Positions 27,045 to 36,519 are shown, counted from the stretch's first letter. The stretch is 64,000 nucleotides of DNA from Streptomyces sp. yr375 (GCF_900110755.1 NZ_FOFF01000025.1:1-64000); one strand, 5' to 3'. Notes: a model not told the origin generated them from the sequence alone. Made by a program: numbers and translations.

Positions 27045-29105
27045 TCAGATGTCGAGGAACCGGACGTCCTTGGCGTTGCGCTGGATGAAGGCGCGGCGCG
27101 CCTCGACGTCCTCGCCCATGAGGACCGAGAAAAGGTCGTCCGCCTGCGCGGCGTCGTCCAGCGTGACCTGGCCGAGGACGCGGTGCTCCTGGTCCATGGT
27201 CGTGATGCGCAGCTCCTCGGCGTTCATCTCGCCGAGGCCCTTGAAGCGCTGGATCGAGTCCTCGCGGATGCGCTTGCCGCGCTGGCGGCCCATCTCGATC
27301 AGGGCGTCGCGCTCACGGTCCGAGTACGCGTACTCGATGTCCTCGCGGCCCCACTTGATCTTGTAGAGCGGCGGGCGGGACAGGAACACGTGCCCGGCCT
27401 CGACCAGCGGCCGCATGAAGCGGAACAGGAAGGTCAGCAGCAGGGTGTTGATGTGCTGGCCGTCGACGTCGGCGTCCGCCATCAGGATGATCTTGTGATA
27501 GCGGAGCTTGGAGATGTCGAAGTCCTCGTGCACACCGGTGCCGAAGGCGGAGATCAGCGCCTGGATCTCCTGGTTCTGCAGGATCTTGTCGATCCGCGCC
27601 TTCTCGACGTTGAGGATCTTGCCCCGGATCGGAAGGATCGCCTGGTACTGCGGGTTGCGGCCGGACTTGGCCGAACCGCCGGCGGAGTCACCCTCGACGA
27701 TGAAGATCTCGCACTTGATCGGGTCGTTCGACTGGCAGTCGGACAGCTTGCCCGGCAGGGACGCCGACTCCAGCAGACCCTTACGGCGCGTCAGGTCGCG
27801 GGCCTTGCGGGCCGCCACGCGCGCGGTGGCCGCCTGGATGCCCTTGCGGACGATGTCCGCCGCCTCGACCGGGTTGCGGTCCAGCCAGTCGTTCAAGTGC
27901 TCGTAGACGGCCTTCTGGACGAAGGTCTTCGCCTCCGTGTTGCCCAGCTTGGTCTTCGTCTGGCCCTCGAACTGCGGCTCGCTGAGCTTCACCGAGATGA
28001 TCGCCGTCAGACCCTCGCGGATGTCGTCACCCGTGAGGTTGTCGTCCTTCTCGCGCAGGTGCTTCTTGTCGCGCGCGTACTTGTTGACCAGGTTCGTCAG
28101 CGCCGCGCGGAAGCCCTCTTCGTGCGTACCGCCCTCATGCGTGTGGATGATGTTGGCGAAGGAGTACACACCCTCGCTGTAACCGCTGTTCCACTGCATG
28201 GCGACCTCGAGGGACAGGCTCTTGTCCTTGTCCTCCGCCTCCAGGTCGATGATCGTGGGGTGCACCGCCTCCCCCTTGCGGGAGTTGAGGTACTTCACGA
28301 AGTCGACGATGCCGCCCTCGTAGTGGTACGTGACGGTCTTGACCTCGTCCTTCTCGTCCGCACCCGCCTCGTCCGCCCCGGCCGTGGCCTTCGCCGACTC
28401 GCGCTCGTCCGTGAGTTTGATCGTCAAACCCTTGTTGAGGAACGCCATCTCCTGGAAGCGCCGCGAGAGCGTCTCGAAGGAGTACTCCGTGGTCTCGAAG
28501 ATGTCGGCGTCGGCCCAGAAGGTGACCGAGGTGCCCGTCTCGTCCGTCGCCTCGTGCTGGACCAGGGGGGCCGTGGGCACGCCCATCTTGTAGTCCTGCG
28601 TCCAGCGGTGGCCGTCCGTCTTCACCTCGACGGCGACCTTGCTCGACAGGGCGTTCACGACCGACACGCCGACGCCGTGCAGACCACCGGAGACCGCGTA
28701 GCCGCCGCCGCCGAACTTGCCGCCCGCGTGCAGGACGGTGAGCACGACCTCGAGGGCCGGCTTGCCCTCGGAGGCGACGATGCCGACCGGGATGCCGCGG
28801 CCGTTGTCGGTGACGCGCACCCCGCCGTCGGCCAGGATCGTCACGTCGATGGTGTCCGCGTGGCCGGCCAGCGCCTCGTCGACCGAGTTGTCGACGACCT
28901 CGTACACCAGGTGGTGCAGACCGCGCTCACCGGTCGAGCCGATGTACATACCGGGTCGCTTGCGGACCGCGTCCAGACCCTCGAGGACGGTGATGGCGCT
29001 GGCGTCGTACGAAGCGGTCACCTCGTGGCTCGAGGTGCTCGCCACGCTGTTCGCGCCGGCGTCGGTGGACGGGATGTTCTCGTTGGGGTTGCCGGAATCG
29101 GCCAC
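27045..29105 (-). CDS. gyrB: DNA gyrase subunit B
   Basis: This 686-residue ATPase subunit of gyrase has a GHKL ATP-binding domain near the N-terminus (VYEVVDNSVDEALAGHAD, VTDNGRGIPVG, GGLHGVGVSVVNAL) and a TOPRIM domain with EGDSAGGSA and DADVDGQHI. The GTG at 29105 (VADSGNPNEN) matches the Streptomyces GyrB N-terminus and has AAGGG upstream; a frame extension to 29225 has no support. It is the first gene of the gyrB-gyrA-DUF3566 unit. Confidence 0.98.
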   Translation of the reverse strand: MADSGNPNENIPSTDAGANSVASTSSHEVTASYDASAITVLEGLDAVRKRPGMYIGSTGERGLHHLVYEVVDNSVDEALAGHADTIDVTILADGGVRVTDNGRGIPVGIVASEGKPALEVVLTVLHAGGKFGGGGYAVSGGLHGVGVSVVNALSSKVAVEVKTDGHRWTQDYKMGVPTAPLVQHEATDETGTSVTFWADADIFETTEYSFETLSRRFQEMAFLNKGLTIKLTDERESAKATAGADEAGADEKDEVKTVTYHYEGGIVDFVKYLNSRKGEAVHPTIIDLEAEDKDKSLSLEVAMQWNSGYSEGVYSFANIIHTHEGGTHEEGFRAALTNLVNKYARDKKHLREKDDNLTGDDIREGLTAIISVKLSEPQFEGQTKTKLGNTEAKTFVQKAVYEHLNDWLDRNPVEAADIVRKGIQAATARVAARKARDLTRRKGLLESASLPGKLSDCQSNDPIKCEIFIVEGDSAGGSAKSGRNPQYQAILPIRGKILNVEKARIDKILQNQEIQALISAFGTGVHEDFDISKLRYHKIILMADADVDGQHINTLLLTFLFRFMRPLVEAGHVFLSRPPLYKIKWGREDIEYAYSDRERDALIEMGRQRGKRIREDSIQRFKGLGEMNAEELRITTMDQEHRVLGQVTLDDAAQADDLFSVLMGEDVEARRAFIQRNAKDVRFLDI

Positions 29106-29504
29106 GAAGCGCCCTTTCTGGCACAGCACTAGCCAGGCTCGTCGGCGGGTTGCCGGAGCGGCTGCGGCATGTTGCGTTGGTAAGCCTTGATCAGCGTTGC
29201 TCAGCTTTTCCCGGGCGGTCCCCACGTGCGGGGCGGGATTGGCTTCCAGTCTACCGGTAGCACTGACAGTGATGGGGGTTTGCCGGTACCTGAGTCCGCA
29301 TGTGCCGCCCTCAACCGGTCTCTTCCGGGTCCCGATATGTGGAAGGGGGCTCCAAGAGGCTCACGGAGGCACTCAGCGCTTCCGGGTGTCAACCCTTGGC
29401 TACTTGGGAGTCACCACGCCATACGCCCCCGTACGCGGCCGGAACACGACGAAGGCCGGGCGATCCCCACAGGACCGTCCCGGCCTTCGCGCACGTGACA
29501 CACG
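29106..29504. other. gyrB promoter interval
   Basis: This 399-base gap between the DciA-type gene stop and the gyrB start has no gene I can support. It must hold the gyrB promoter and, at 29450-29489, the terminator of the upstream gene. In other Streptomyces, gyrB expression responds to supercoiling; no specific element for this was identified by eye. Confidence 0.5.
29450..29489 (-). terminator. Terminator after the DciA-type gene
   Basis: CGAAGGCCGGG (29450-29460) pairs perfectly with CCCGGCCTTCG (29479-29489), enclosing an 18-base loop. It is about 15 bases past the stop of the minus-strand gene, so it closes the dnaN-gnd-recF-dciA block before gyrB. Confidence 0.8.
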
Positions 29505-30077
29505 TCACCCGTAGGTGTCGCCGGGACCGGTGCTCCCGGGGGCCCTGAGGGGCCCGTAGCGGCGCACGGGACCACCGGGGCCGAGCACCTTGATCAGCCG
29601 CACCGTGCCGTGGCCCAGATCCTCGTTGAGGCGCGCGACGAGCGTCGGGGCGAGCAGCCGCAGGTTCGTCGCCCAGGCCGTGGAGTCGCAGCGCACGACG
29701 AGCACCCGCTCCTCCTCGTCGTACCGCTCCGGCACGCAGTGCTTGGCCACGTCCTCGCCGACCATCTGCGGCCACCGGCCCATCACACCGCCCACCGCGG
29801 CCGGCGCCTCCCAGCCGCGCTCGGTGAGCAGCCGGTTGATCGCAGCACCCAGCGCCATCGGGTCGCGGCCGTCCGCGCGCGCGCCGGAGCGCAGGCCGCC
29901 CCCGCGCCGCGCCTGCTTCTTCTGCTGCGCCGCGTCCCCACGCGCGCGTGCCTGCTCCCGCGCCGCCTTGAGCGCCACGCGCGCGAGGTCGACACCGGAC
30001 GGCTCGGGCGCCTTCTTGGCAGCCCTCGGGGCGTCCGGGATCTGCGGGACCTTCGGTACGGACTCGTCGGCGGTCAT
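29505..30077 (-). CDS. DUF721 / DciA-type protein
   Basis: This is a 190-residue protein. The N-terminus is Lys/Ala-rich and disordered. A DUF721 domain occupies about residues 70-165 (DPMALGAAINRLLTERGW, VVRCDSTAWATNLRLLAP) and has a KH-like fold. In bacteria without DnaC/DnaI, DciA interacts with the replicative helicase DnaB during loading (established for the family). Its ATG overlaps the recF stop (ATGA), so the two are coupled; this is the standard actinobacterial order recF-DUF721-gyrB. Confidence 0.88.
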   Translation of the reverse strand: MTADESVPKVPQIPDAPRAAKKAPEPSGVDLARVALKAAREQARARGDAAQQKKQARRGGGLRSGARADGRDPMALGAAINRLLTERGWEAPAAVGGVMGRWPQMVGEDVAKHCVPERYDEEERVLVVRCDSTAWATNLRLLAPTLVARLNEDLGHGTVRLIKVLGPGGPVRRYGPLRAPGSTGPGDTYG

Positions 30078-31195
30078 ACCCGCTCCACCGTCCCCTCGGC
30101 CACGGCGTACCGCGTCCCGGCGAGCACCTGCGGTACGTCGTCGTCGACGGCGGCCGTGACCAGCACCTGCTCGCCGGGCGCGACCAGCTCGGCCAGCCGC
30201 TCCCGTCGCCGCGCGTCCAGCTCGGCGAAGACGTCGTCCAGGACCAGCACCGGCTCGTTGCCCTCGGCGCGCAGCAGGTCGTAGGAGGCCAGCCGCAGGG
30301 CGAGCGCGTAGGACCAGGACTCGCCGTGGGAGGCGTACCCCTTGGCAGGCAACGAGCCGAGTTTGAAAATCACATCGTCCCGGTGGGGCCCTACGAGGGT
30401 GACGCCCCGCTCGATCTCCTGCTTGCGGACGTCCGCGAGCGCGGCCATGAGCTGCCCGTAGAGCTCCTCACGCGCGCGTGCCTCGCCGGGGGCGGACGGC
30501 TTGTACTCCAGGGCGACCGGACCGCCGCCCGGGGCCAGTTGCTCGTACGCCTTGTCTGCCAGCGGCTGGATCGCGGCCACCAGGTCGAGCCGCTGGGCGA
30601 GCAGTTCGGCGCCCACGCGCGCGAGGTGCTGGTCCCACACGTCGAGCGTCGAGAGGTCCATGGAGCGGCCGCCGTGCCGGCGCGCGAGCGCGGCCGTCTT
30701 CAGGAGCGTGTTGCGCTGCTTCAGCACCCGCTCGTAGTCGGAGCGCACGCCCGCCATGCGCGGGGAGCGCGCGGTGATCAGCTCGTCCAGGAAGCGCCGC
30801 CGCTCACCGGGGTCGCCCTTGATCAGCGCGAGATCCTCGGGCGCGAACAGCACAGTCCGTACGATGCCCAGCACGTCACGGGGTCTGACCTGCGAGGACC
30901 TGTTGATGCGGGCGCGGTTGGCGCGGCCGGGGTTCAGCTCCAGCTCGACCAGTTGCTGCCGCTCGCCCTGCCTGATCTGGGCCCGGATGATCGCGCGGTC
31001 GGCGCCCATGCGGACCAGGGGGGCGTCCGAGGAGACCCGGTGGCTGCCGAGGGTGGCGAGGTAGCCGACGGCCTCCACGAGGTTCGTCTTGCCTTGCCCG
31101 TTGGGGCCCACGAAGGCGGTGACGCCCGGGTCGAGCGGGACGTCGACCCGGGCGTACGAGCGGAAGTCGGCCAGCGACAGATGCGTCACGTGCAT
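30074..31195 (-). CDS. recF: DNA replication/repair protein RecF
   Basis: This 373-residue SMC-like ATPase helps load RecA on gapped DNA. Walker A is GPNGQGKTNL (about residues 30-39), and the ABC-type signature and Walker B lie in the C-terminal half (SHGESWSYALALRLA, VLVLDDVFAELD). The ATG is at 31195. It is 52 bases after gnd, and its stop overlaps the next gene's start. It is intact. Confidence 0.97.
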   Translation of the reverse strand: MHVTHLSLADFRSYARVDVPLDPGVTAFVGPNGQGKTNLVEAVGYLATLGSHRVSSDAPLVRMGADRAIIRAQIRQGERQQLVELELNPGRANRARINRSSQVRPRDVLGIVRTVLFAPEDLALIKGDPGERRRFLDELITARSPRMAGVRSDYERVLKQRNTLLKTAALARRHGGRSMDLSTLDVWDQHLARVGAELLAQRLDLVAAIQPLADKAYEQLAPGGGPVALEYKPSAPGEARAREELYGQLMAALADVRKQEIERGVTLVGPHRDDVIFKLGSLPAKGYASHGESWSYALALRLASYDLLRAEGNEPVLVLDDVFAELDARRRERLAELVAPGEQVLVTAAVDDDVPQVLAGTRYAVAEGTVERV

Positions 31196-31247
31196 GGTCG
31201 TTCGCCGACCTCCCCCAGGGTTGTGGATCGCGGGGCGACCCGGTGGA

Positions 31248-32123
31248 TCACTTCGTCTCGACCGCGTGGCCGCCGAACTGGTTGCGCAGCGCCGCGATCA
31301 TCTTCATCTGCGGCGAGTCGTCCTGCCGGGAGGCGAACCGCGCGAACAGCGAGGCCGTGATCGCGGGCAGCGGCACGGCGTTGTCGATCGCCGCCTCCAC
31401 GGTCCAGCGGCCCTCGCCGGAGTCCTGTGCGAAGCCGCGCAGCCGGTCGAGGTGCTCGTCCTCGTCCAGGGCGTTGACGGCCAGGTCGAGCAGCCAGGAA
31501 CGGATGACCGTGCCCTCCTGCCAGGAGCGGAAGACCTCGCGCACGTCCGTGACGGAGTCGACCTTCTCCAGCAGCTCCCAGCCCTCGGCGTAAGCCTGCA
31601 TCATGGCGTACTCGATGCCGTTGTGGACCATCTTCGAGAAGTGGCCCGCGCCGACCTTGCCGGCGTGGACGAAGCCGAAGTCGCCCTCGGGCTTGAGGGC
31701 GTCGAAGACGGGCTGGACCCTGGCTATGTTCTCGGCGTCGCCGCCGACCATCAGGGCGTAGCCGTTCTGCAGGCCCCAGACGCCGCCCGAGACGCCCGCG
31801 TCGACGAAGCCGATGCCCTTGGCGGCCAGTTCCTCGGCGTGCTTCTCGTCGTCCGTCCAGCGGGAGTTGCCGCCGTCCACGACGACGTCGCCCGGCTCCA
31901 GCAGTTCGGCGAGCTCGTCGACGGTCGACTGCGTGGCGGCGCCGGCCGGGACCATCACCCAGATCACGCGCGGGCCGGGGAGCTTGCCCACCAGCTCTTC
32001 GAGGCTGTGGACGTCGGCGAGGTCCGGGTTGCGGTCGTATCCGACGACGGTGTGGCCGGCGCGGCGGATCCGCTCGCGCATGTTGCCGCCCATCTTGCCG
32101 AGGCCGACGAGACCGAGCTCCAT
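31248..32123 (-). CDS. gnd: 6-phosphogluconate dehydrogenase, decarboxylating (short form)
   Basis: This 291-residue enzyme oxidises 6-phosphogluconate to ribulose 5-phosphate and CO2. The N-terminal nucleotide-binding motif is GLGKMGGNM, followed by VGYDRNP. The substrate site includes FVDAGVSGGVWGLQNGYALM and HFSKMVHNGIEY, with the conserved Lys-His-Asn. The length matches the roughly 300-residue form, which is often NAD-preferring, rather than the 470-residue enzyme. It sits between dnaN and recF as in other Streptomyces; co-transcription is likely but no functional link is known. Confidence 0.94.
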   Translation of the reverse strand: MELGLVGLGKMGGNMRERIRRAGHTVVGYDRNPDLADVHSLEELVGKLPGPRVIWVMVPAGAATQSTVDELAELLEPGDVVVDGGNSRWTDDEKHAEELAAKGIGFVDAGVSGGVWGLQNGYALMVGGDAENIARVQPVFDALKPEGDFGFVHAGKVGAGHFSKMVHNGIEYAMMQAYAEGWELLEKVDSVTDVREVFRSWQEGTVIRSWLLDLAVNALDEDEHLDRLRGFAQDSGEGRWTVEAAIDNAVPLPAITASLFARFASRQDDSPQMKMIAALRNQFGGHAVETK

Positions 32124-32258
32124 CAGTTGTTCCTTAGGTCGCTGTGTGGCGTGTGGGGCACCTTCGTACCCCTGTCCGAGCCTAGCCCCGGACCGTCACG
32201 CACACCTGTGGGCCCACGCGCTCAAACGTACGGCCCATCCGCGCGTCCACCTGCGGCT

Positions 32259-32310
32259 TCGTCCACAGAGTCCACAGGCCGGGCGGACTTTCTCCACGGC
32301 CTGTGGACGA
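32259..32310. promoter_or_regulatory. DnaA-box-like pair in the gnd-dnaN gap
   Basis: TCGTCCACA at 32259-32267 and its inverse TGTGGACGA at 32302-32310 fit the degenerate Streptomyces DnaA-box consensus. GAGTCCACA (32268-32276) and TTCTCCACG in between are weaker. They lie about 1.4 kb from oriC, downstream of dnaN and upstream of gnd. Confidence 0.55.
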
Positions 32311-32341
32311 CGTTGGACGACCCGTCAAGCAGTGCCTCCGG

Positions 32342-32437
32342 CAGCCGGTCAGCCGCTCAGGCGCACCGGCATACTGCGATCTTGTGGGGGACGACCCCCA
32401 CACCCCCAGCCGGTCAGCCGCTGAGGCGCACCGGCAT
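32342..32437. repeat. Duplicated 3' end of dnaN
   Basis: A 31-bp segment at 32407-32437 holds the last dnaN codons and stop (MPVRLSG*). It recurs at 32342-32372 with one difference, so the two copies are 65 bases apart. The single change is synonymous in the dnaN frame (CTC versus CTG). The extra copy is downstream of the real stop and separated from it by a hairpin. Confidence 0.9.
32384..32401 (-). terminator. Hairpin between the dnaN tail copies
   Basis: GTGGGGG (32384-32390) pairs with CCCCCAC (32395-32401) around a 4-base loop. It lies 13 bases after the dnaN stop, with no T-tract, so it may be a weak or partial terminator before gnd. Confidence 0.5.
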
Positions 32438-33547
32438 GATCAGGTACTTGTAGGCCTCGTCCGCCTCCGCGTCCAGCGCCGGCTTGCCGCTGAGCAGCGC
32501 GGGCTTCGTGGACGTCGTGAAGGACAACTGGGCGACCGGGGAGTCGATGGCGCTCAGGCCGTCCAGCAGGAAGGTCGGGTTGAAGGCGATCGAGATGTCG
32601 TCGCCGTCGAGCTGGGCGTCGACGCGCTCCACAGCCTGTGCGTCGTCGCTGGAGCCAGCCTCCAGGATGAGCACGCCCTGCTCGAAGCTGAGCCGCACCG
32701 GGGTGTTGCGCTCGGCGACCAGGGCGACGCGCTTGACGGCCTCCACGAAGGGGGCGGTCTCGATCACGGCGACGGAGTTGAACTCGGTCGGGAACAGCGT
32801 GCGGTACTTCGGGAGGTCGCCCTCCAGGAGACGCGTGGTCGTACGCCGGCCCGCGCCCTCGAAGCCGATCAGGCCCTCTCCGGAGCCCGAGCCGCCGGAC
32901 AGCGCCAGGATGACGCTGTCGCCGCTCGTGAGGGCCTTGGCGGTGTCCAGGAGCGTCTTGGCGGGCACCAGGGCGACCGCGGAGGCCTCCGGGTTCTCCG
33001 GCTTCCACAGGAACTCGCGGACCGCGAAGCGGTAGCGGTCGGTGGAGGCCAGCGTGACCGTGTCGCCCTCGATCTCGATGCGCACACCGGTGAGGACGGG
33101 CAGCGTGTCGTCGCGCCCGGCGGCGATGGCGACCTGGGCGGCGGCGGAGGCGAAGACCTCGCCGGGGACGGTGCCCGTCGCGTTCGGCATCTGCGGCAGC
33201 GACGGGTACTCCTCCACCGGCAGGGTGTGGAGGGTGAAGCGGGAGGAGCCGCAGACCACGGTGGCCCGGACGCCGTCCGTGGAGATCTCCACCGGGCGGT
33301 TGGGCAGGGCGCGGCAGATGTCGGCGAGCAGGCGGCCGGAGACGAGGACCGTGCCCTCCTCGTCGATCTCGGCCTCCACGGAGACCCGCGCGGAGACCTC
33401 GTAGTCGAAGCTGGACAGGCTCAGTTGGCCGTCCTCGGCCTTCAGCAGCAGGCCGGCGAGGACCGGCGCCGGCGGACGGGCCGGGAGGCTGCGTGCCGCC
33501 CAGGCCACGGCTTCCGCGAGTACGTCGCGTTCCACCCGGATCTTCAC
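32414..33547 (-). CDS. dnaN: DNA polymerase III sliding clamp (beta subunit)
   Basis: This 377-residue ring clamp has three clamp domains. Its N-terminus VKIRVERDVLAEAVAWAAR and C-terminal YKYLIMPVRLSG are typical of the family. The GTG at 33547 has GGAGG upstream; a longer in-frame extension to 33721 runs into oriC and is not used. It is transcribed away from oriC. A 31-bp copy of its 3' end lies just downstream. Confidence 0.98.
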   Translation of the reverse strand: MKIRVERDVLAEAVAWAARSLPARPPAPVLAGLLLKAEDGQLSLSSFDYEVSARVSVEAEIDEEGTVLVSGRLLADICRALPNRPVEISTDGVRATVVCGSSRFTLHTLPVEEYPSLPQMPNATGTVPGEVFASAAAQVAIAAGRDDTLPVLTGVRIEIEGDTVTLASTDRYRFAVREFLWKPENPEASAVALVPAKTLLDTAKALTSGDSVILALSGGSGSGEGLIGFEGAGRRTTTRLLEGDLPKYRTLFPTEFNSVAVIETAPFVEAVKRVALVAERNTPVRLSFEQGVLILEAGSSDDAQAVERVDAQLDGDDISIAFNPTFLLDGLSAIDSPVAQLSFTTSTKPALLSGKPALDAEADEAYKYLIMPVRLSG

Positions 33548-33724
33548 TCTTGCCGCCTCCTGCTGTTGCCGGCGCTTCTCGCCCTGCCTGGCCTTCGTCG
33601 TCTGTCTCGGTGTGATCGGTTCCGCTGAGGGGAAGGACCGACCAACGGGGACCAGTCTGACGCACCGCACTGACAGTCGGTGCCCCTCGGGGTCAAGTCG
33701 TGACGAGGGGCAGCCGGGCACCGA

Positions 33725-34310
33725 GGAGCGAGTTGTGCACAGGACCCACTTCGAAACGGATTCTCAGCTCTCTCTAGTTGTTAGTAGTAGTAGGGCCTGT
33801 GGATACCGTGGATAACCCCGTTTTCGCAGCTCAGGGCCGATATTTTATCCACCGACCCTGTGGGTGGAGGCGGTGGATAACCGGGGCCTTCTGTGGAGAA
33901 CAGAAAGTTCTGCACACTCCATGCACAGGGAGGGCCGACTTGTCCCCAGAGTCGTCCCCAGCTTTACCCGTCTTTCCCACAGGCCAACCCGGCAACTTCG
34001 TGTGACGCCTTTCACTCGACCCGGTGAGGAGGCGCGTCGGGTTGCCGAACAGTGGACAGACATGTGGAGAAGCCCGGGATCGCTGGGGACAACCGGCCTC
34101 AACCTGTGGGTTGCCGGTGGACAACTCCGTGCACAGGGTGTGGATCAATTCTTTGTCCACAGGTTGTGGATAACGTTTGTCCACTAATCCACAGCCTGTT
34201 GACCTGGTCTGATGGTCTCTCCCCAAGGCTGCCTGTGGACACAGTCTGGACAACTTCCCAGTCCCCAGGGTGTGGACGGGAAAAAGTCACCGAATCTGTG
34301 GAGAGTGGCC
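33725..34310. other. oriC: Chromosomal replication origin oriC
   Basis: The dnaA-dnaN gap holds about twenty DnaA-box-like nonamers in both orientations. The strongest are TTGTCCACA at 34153-34161, TGTGGATAA at 34165-34173, TTGTCCACT at 34177-34185 and TAATCCACA at 34185-34193. Others lie at 33733, 33798, 33807, 33845, 33872, 33892, 33940, 33973, 34063, 34084, 34105, 34116, 34139, 34234, 34245, 34271 and 34297. The strong boxes cluster in 34139-34193 with short spacing. The layout (many weak boxes around a strong core, G+C-rich, no obvious long AT-rich element) is that of Streptomyces oriC. An A/T-richer patch at 33762-33793 next to dnaN is the best unwinding candidate by eye. Confidence 0.96.
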
Positions 34311-34456
34311 GTAACCCGGCCGGTAATCGAACACCGGGTGAGCGGCGGACGACCGTCGCAGGCCGCCGCCGACGCCGGCCGACGCCCGCGGACCCCCTCC
34401 GAGGCCGCCGTCGCGGCCGCCATCGACCCCCGTGCCGGGCCCCGGAACGACGAAAA

Positions 34457-34485
34457 GGCGCCCCCGGATGTCCTCCAGGGGCGCC
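34457..34485 (-). terminator. Terminator after dnaA
   Basis: GGCGCCCC (34457-34464) pairs with GGGGCGCC (34478-34485). In the minus direction TTTTCG follows. It lies about 60 bases past the dnaA stop and would shield oriC from dnaA transcription. Confidence 0.75.
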
Positions 34486-34542
34486 CTCAGCGACGTACGC
34501 GACGCGCTCGTGTGACGCGTTCCGACGCGTACCGGGGTGCCG

Positions 34543-36519
34543 TCAGCCGTTCTTGATGCGGTTGGTCAGCTCGGTCACCTGGTTGTAGATGGAGCGCCGC
34601 TCGGCCATCAGATTGCGGATCTTGCGGTCCGCGTGCATGACCGTCGTGTGGTCGCGGCCGCCGAACAGCGCGCCGATCTTCGGCAGCGACAGGTCCGTCA
34701 GCTCGCGGCACAGGTACATGGCGATCTGCCGCGCCGTGACGAGCTGGCGGCCGCGCGAGCTGCCGCACAGGTCCTCGATCGTGAGGCCGAAGTAGTCGGC
34801 GGTCGCGCTCATGATGGCCGTCGAGGTGATCTCCGGCGTGGAGTCGTCGCCGCCGGGGATCAGGTCCTTCAGGACGATCTCCGTCAGCCCCAGGTCCACC
34901 GGCTGCCGGTTGAGCGACGCGAACGCCGTCACCCGGATCAGCGCGCCCTCCAGCTCACGGATGTTGCGCGAGATCCGCGAGGCGATGAACTCCAGCACCT
35001 CCGGCGGGGCGTTGAGCTGCTCCTGCACCGCCTTCTTGCGCAGGATCGCGATCCGCGTCTCCAGCTCGGGCGGCTGGACGTCGGTGATCAGACCCCACTC
35101 GAAACGGTTCCGCAGCCGGTCCTCCAGCGTGACCAACTGCTTCGGCGGCCGGTCGCTGGACAGCACGATCTGCTTGTTGGCGTTGTGCAGCGTGTTGAAG
35201 GTGTGGAAGAACTCCTCCTGCGTCGACTCCTTGTCCGCGAGGAACTGGATGTCGTCGACGAGCAGGATGTCCATCTCGCGATACCGCTTGCGGAAGCTGT
35301 CGCCCTTGCCGTCGCGGATCGAGTTGATGAACTCGTTGGTGAACTCCTCGGAGCTCACGTACCGCACGCGCGTGCCGGGGTAGAGGCTGCGCGCGTAGTG
35401 CCCGATGGCGTGCAGCAGGTGCGTCTTGCCGAGGCCCGACTCCCCGTAGATGAACAGCGGGTTGTAGGCCTTCGCGGGCGCCTCGGCGACGGCGACGGCG
35501 GCCGCGTGCGCGAACCGGTTGGAGGCGCCGATGACGAAGGTGTCGAAGAGGTACTTCGGGTTCAGCCGCGCGGTCGGCTCACCGGGGCCGGGCTTCGCCG
35601 AGGACTGCCCGCCCGCCGACCCGGGACCGCCCGGGCCGCCGCGGTGCGGATGCCCGGGACCGGCCGACGGATCCGACAGGTCACGCCGGCCCCCGTCGCG
35701 CTGGTCGTAGTCGGAGCGCGACGCCTCGTACTCCGCGCGCTTCTGCTCGTACGGCGACGGGTCGTAGGGCGGCCGCTCCATCGACTGCGGGCGGTAGTCC
35801 TGCGACGGAGGACCGTAGGAGTCCTGCGACGAGGTGCCGTACGGGCCCTGGGAGTTGGGCCCGTAGGAGTCCTGCGACGAAGGCGACGCGTACGGGTCGC
35901 GCTCCGGGAAACCGAGCCGCTGCTGCTGCCAGCCGTACTCGTCCTGCTGGGGCCGCGGCCAGCCGCCGGGCTCGGGACGCTGGTACTCCGACGGATACGC
36001 CGGCCGCGCGGTGGGCAGCGGGTCCGGGCGCGAGCCGGGGAGCTGGTCGCCGGGCGTCGGGGGCAACTGGTCGGCGCGATGCCGGCCGTACCCCTCGTAC
36101 TGGCTTTCATACGGCTTGTCGTACTTAGTGTCGTACCGGCCGTCCTGCTGCCCTTCGTACGGGCCGGACGGGCCCGACGGGAGCTCGGGCTCCTCGTAGC
36201 GCGACTGCTGTGCGGGGGGCGCCGACGGGGGCGGGGGCTCGCCGACGGAGTCGTCGACGGTGATCGCGATACGGATCGGGCGCCCGCACTCGCGGCTCAG
36301 CGTCTCGCTGACGATCGGCGCGAGGCGCCCTTCGAGGACGCCCTTGGCGAATTCGTTCGGTACGGCGAGCAGGGCGGTGTCGGCGACCAGCGCGAGCGGC
36401 TGGCAGCGCCGGATCCAGCGCTCGTCCTTCACCTCGACGCCCTGGCCCCGGCCCTCACCGAGGAGCTGTTCCAGTACTCGTGGCCACACTGCGGCAAGAT
36501 CGGCAGGCACGTCAGCCAC
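34543..36519 (-). CDS. dnaA: Chromosomal replication initiator DnaA
   Basis: This is a 658-residue protein. Domain I occupies about residues 1-90. A long Pro/Gly/Tyr/Ser/Gln-rich domain II of about 225 residues, typical of Streptomyces, follows. The AAA+ domain III has Walker A GESGLGKTHLL, Walker B ILLVDDIQFL and the ISRNIRELEGAL arginine region. Domain IV ends with the DnaA-box-binding signature GGRDHTTVMHADRKI. The GTG at 36519 (MADVPADLAAVWPRV) matches Streptomyces DnaA; its ribosome site is weak. It binds the boxes of oriC and probably those in its own upstream region. Confidence 0.98.
   Translation of the reverse strand: MADVPADLAAVWPRVLEQLLGEGRGQGVEVKDERWIRRCQPLALVADTALLAVPNEFAKGVLEGRLAPIVSETLSRECGRPIRIAITVDDSVGEPPPPSAPPAQQSRYEEPELPSGPSGPYEGQQDGRYDTKYDKPYESQYEGYGRHRADQLPPTPGDQLPGSRPDPLPTARPAYPSEYQRPEPGGWPRPQQDEYGWQQQRLGFPERDPYASPSSQDSYGPNSQGPYGTSSQDSYGPPSQDYRPQSMERPPYDPSPYEQKRAEYEASRSDYDQRDGGRRDLSDPSAGPGHPHRGGPGGPGSAGGQSSAKPGPGEPTARLNPKYLFDTFVIGASNRFAHAAAVAVAEAPAKAYNPLFIYGESGLGKTHLLHAIGHYARSLYPGTRVRYVSSEEFTNEFINSIRDGKGDSFRKRYREMDILLVDDIQFLADKESTQEEFFHTFNTLHNANKQIVLSSDRPPKQLVTLEDRLRNRFEWGLITDVQPPELETRIAILRKKAVQEQLNAPPEVLEFIASRISRNIRELEGALIRVTAFASLNRQPVDLGLTEIVLKDLIPGGDDSTPEITSTAIMSATADYFGLTIEDLCGSSRGRQLVTARQIAMYLCRELTDLSLPKIGALFGGRDHTTVMHADRKIRNLMAERRSIYNQVTELTNRIKNG

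Noticed and set aside
29106..29225. N-terminal extension of GyrB to 29225, and of DnaN to 33721.
   Set aside because: Both extend into promoter or origin sequence without ribosome sites and do not match the known N-termini.
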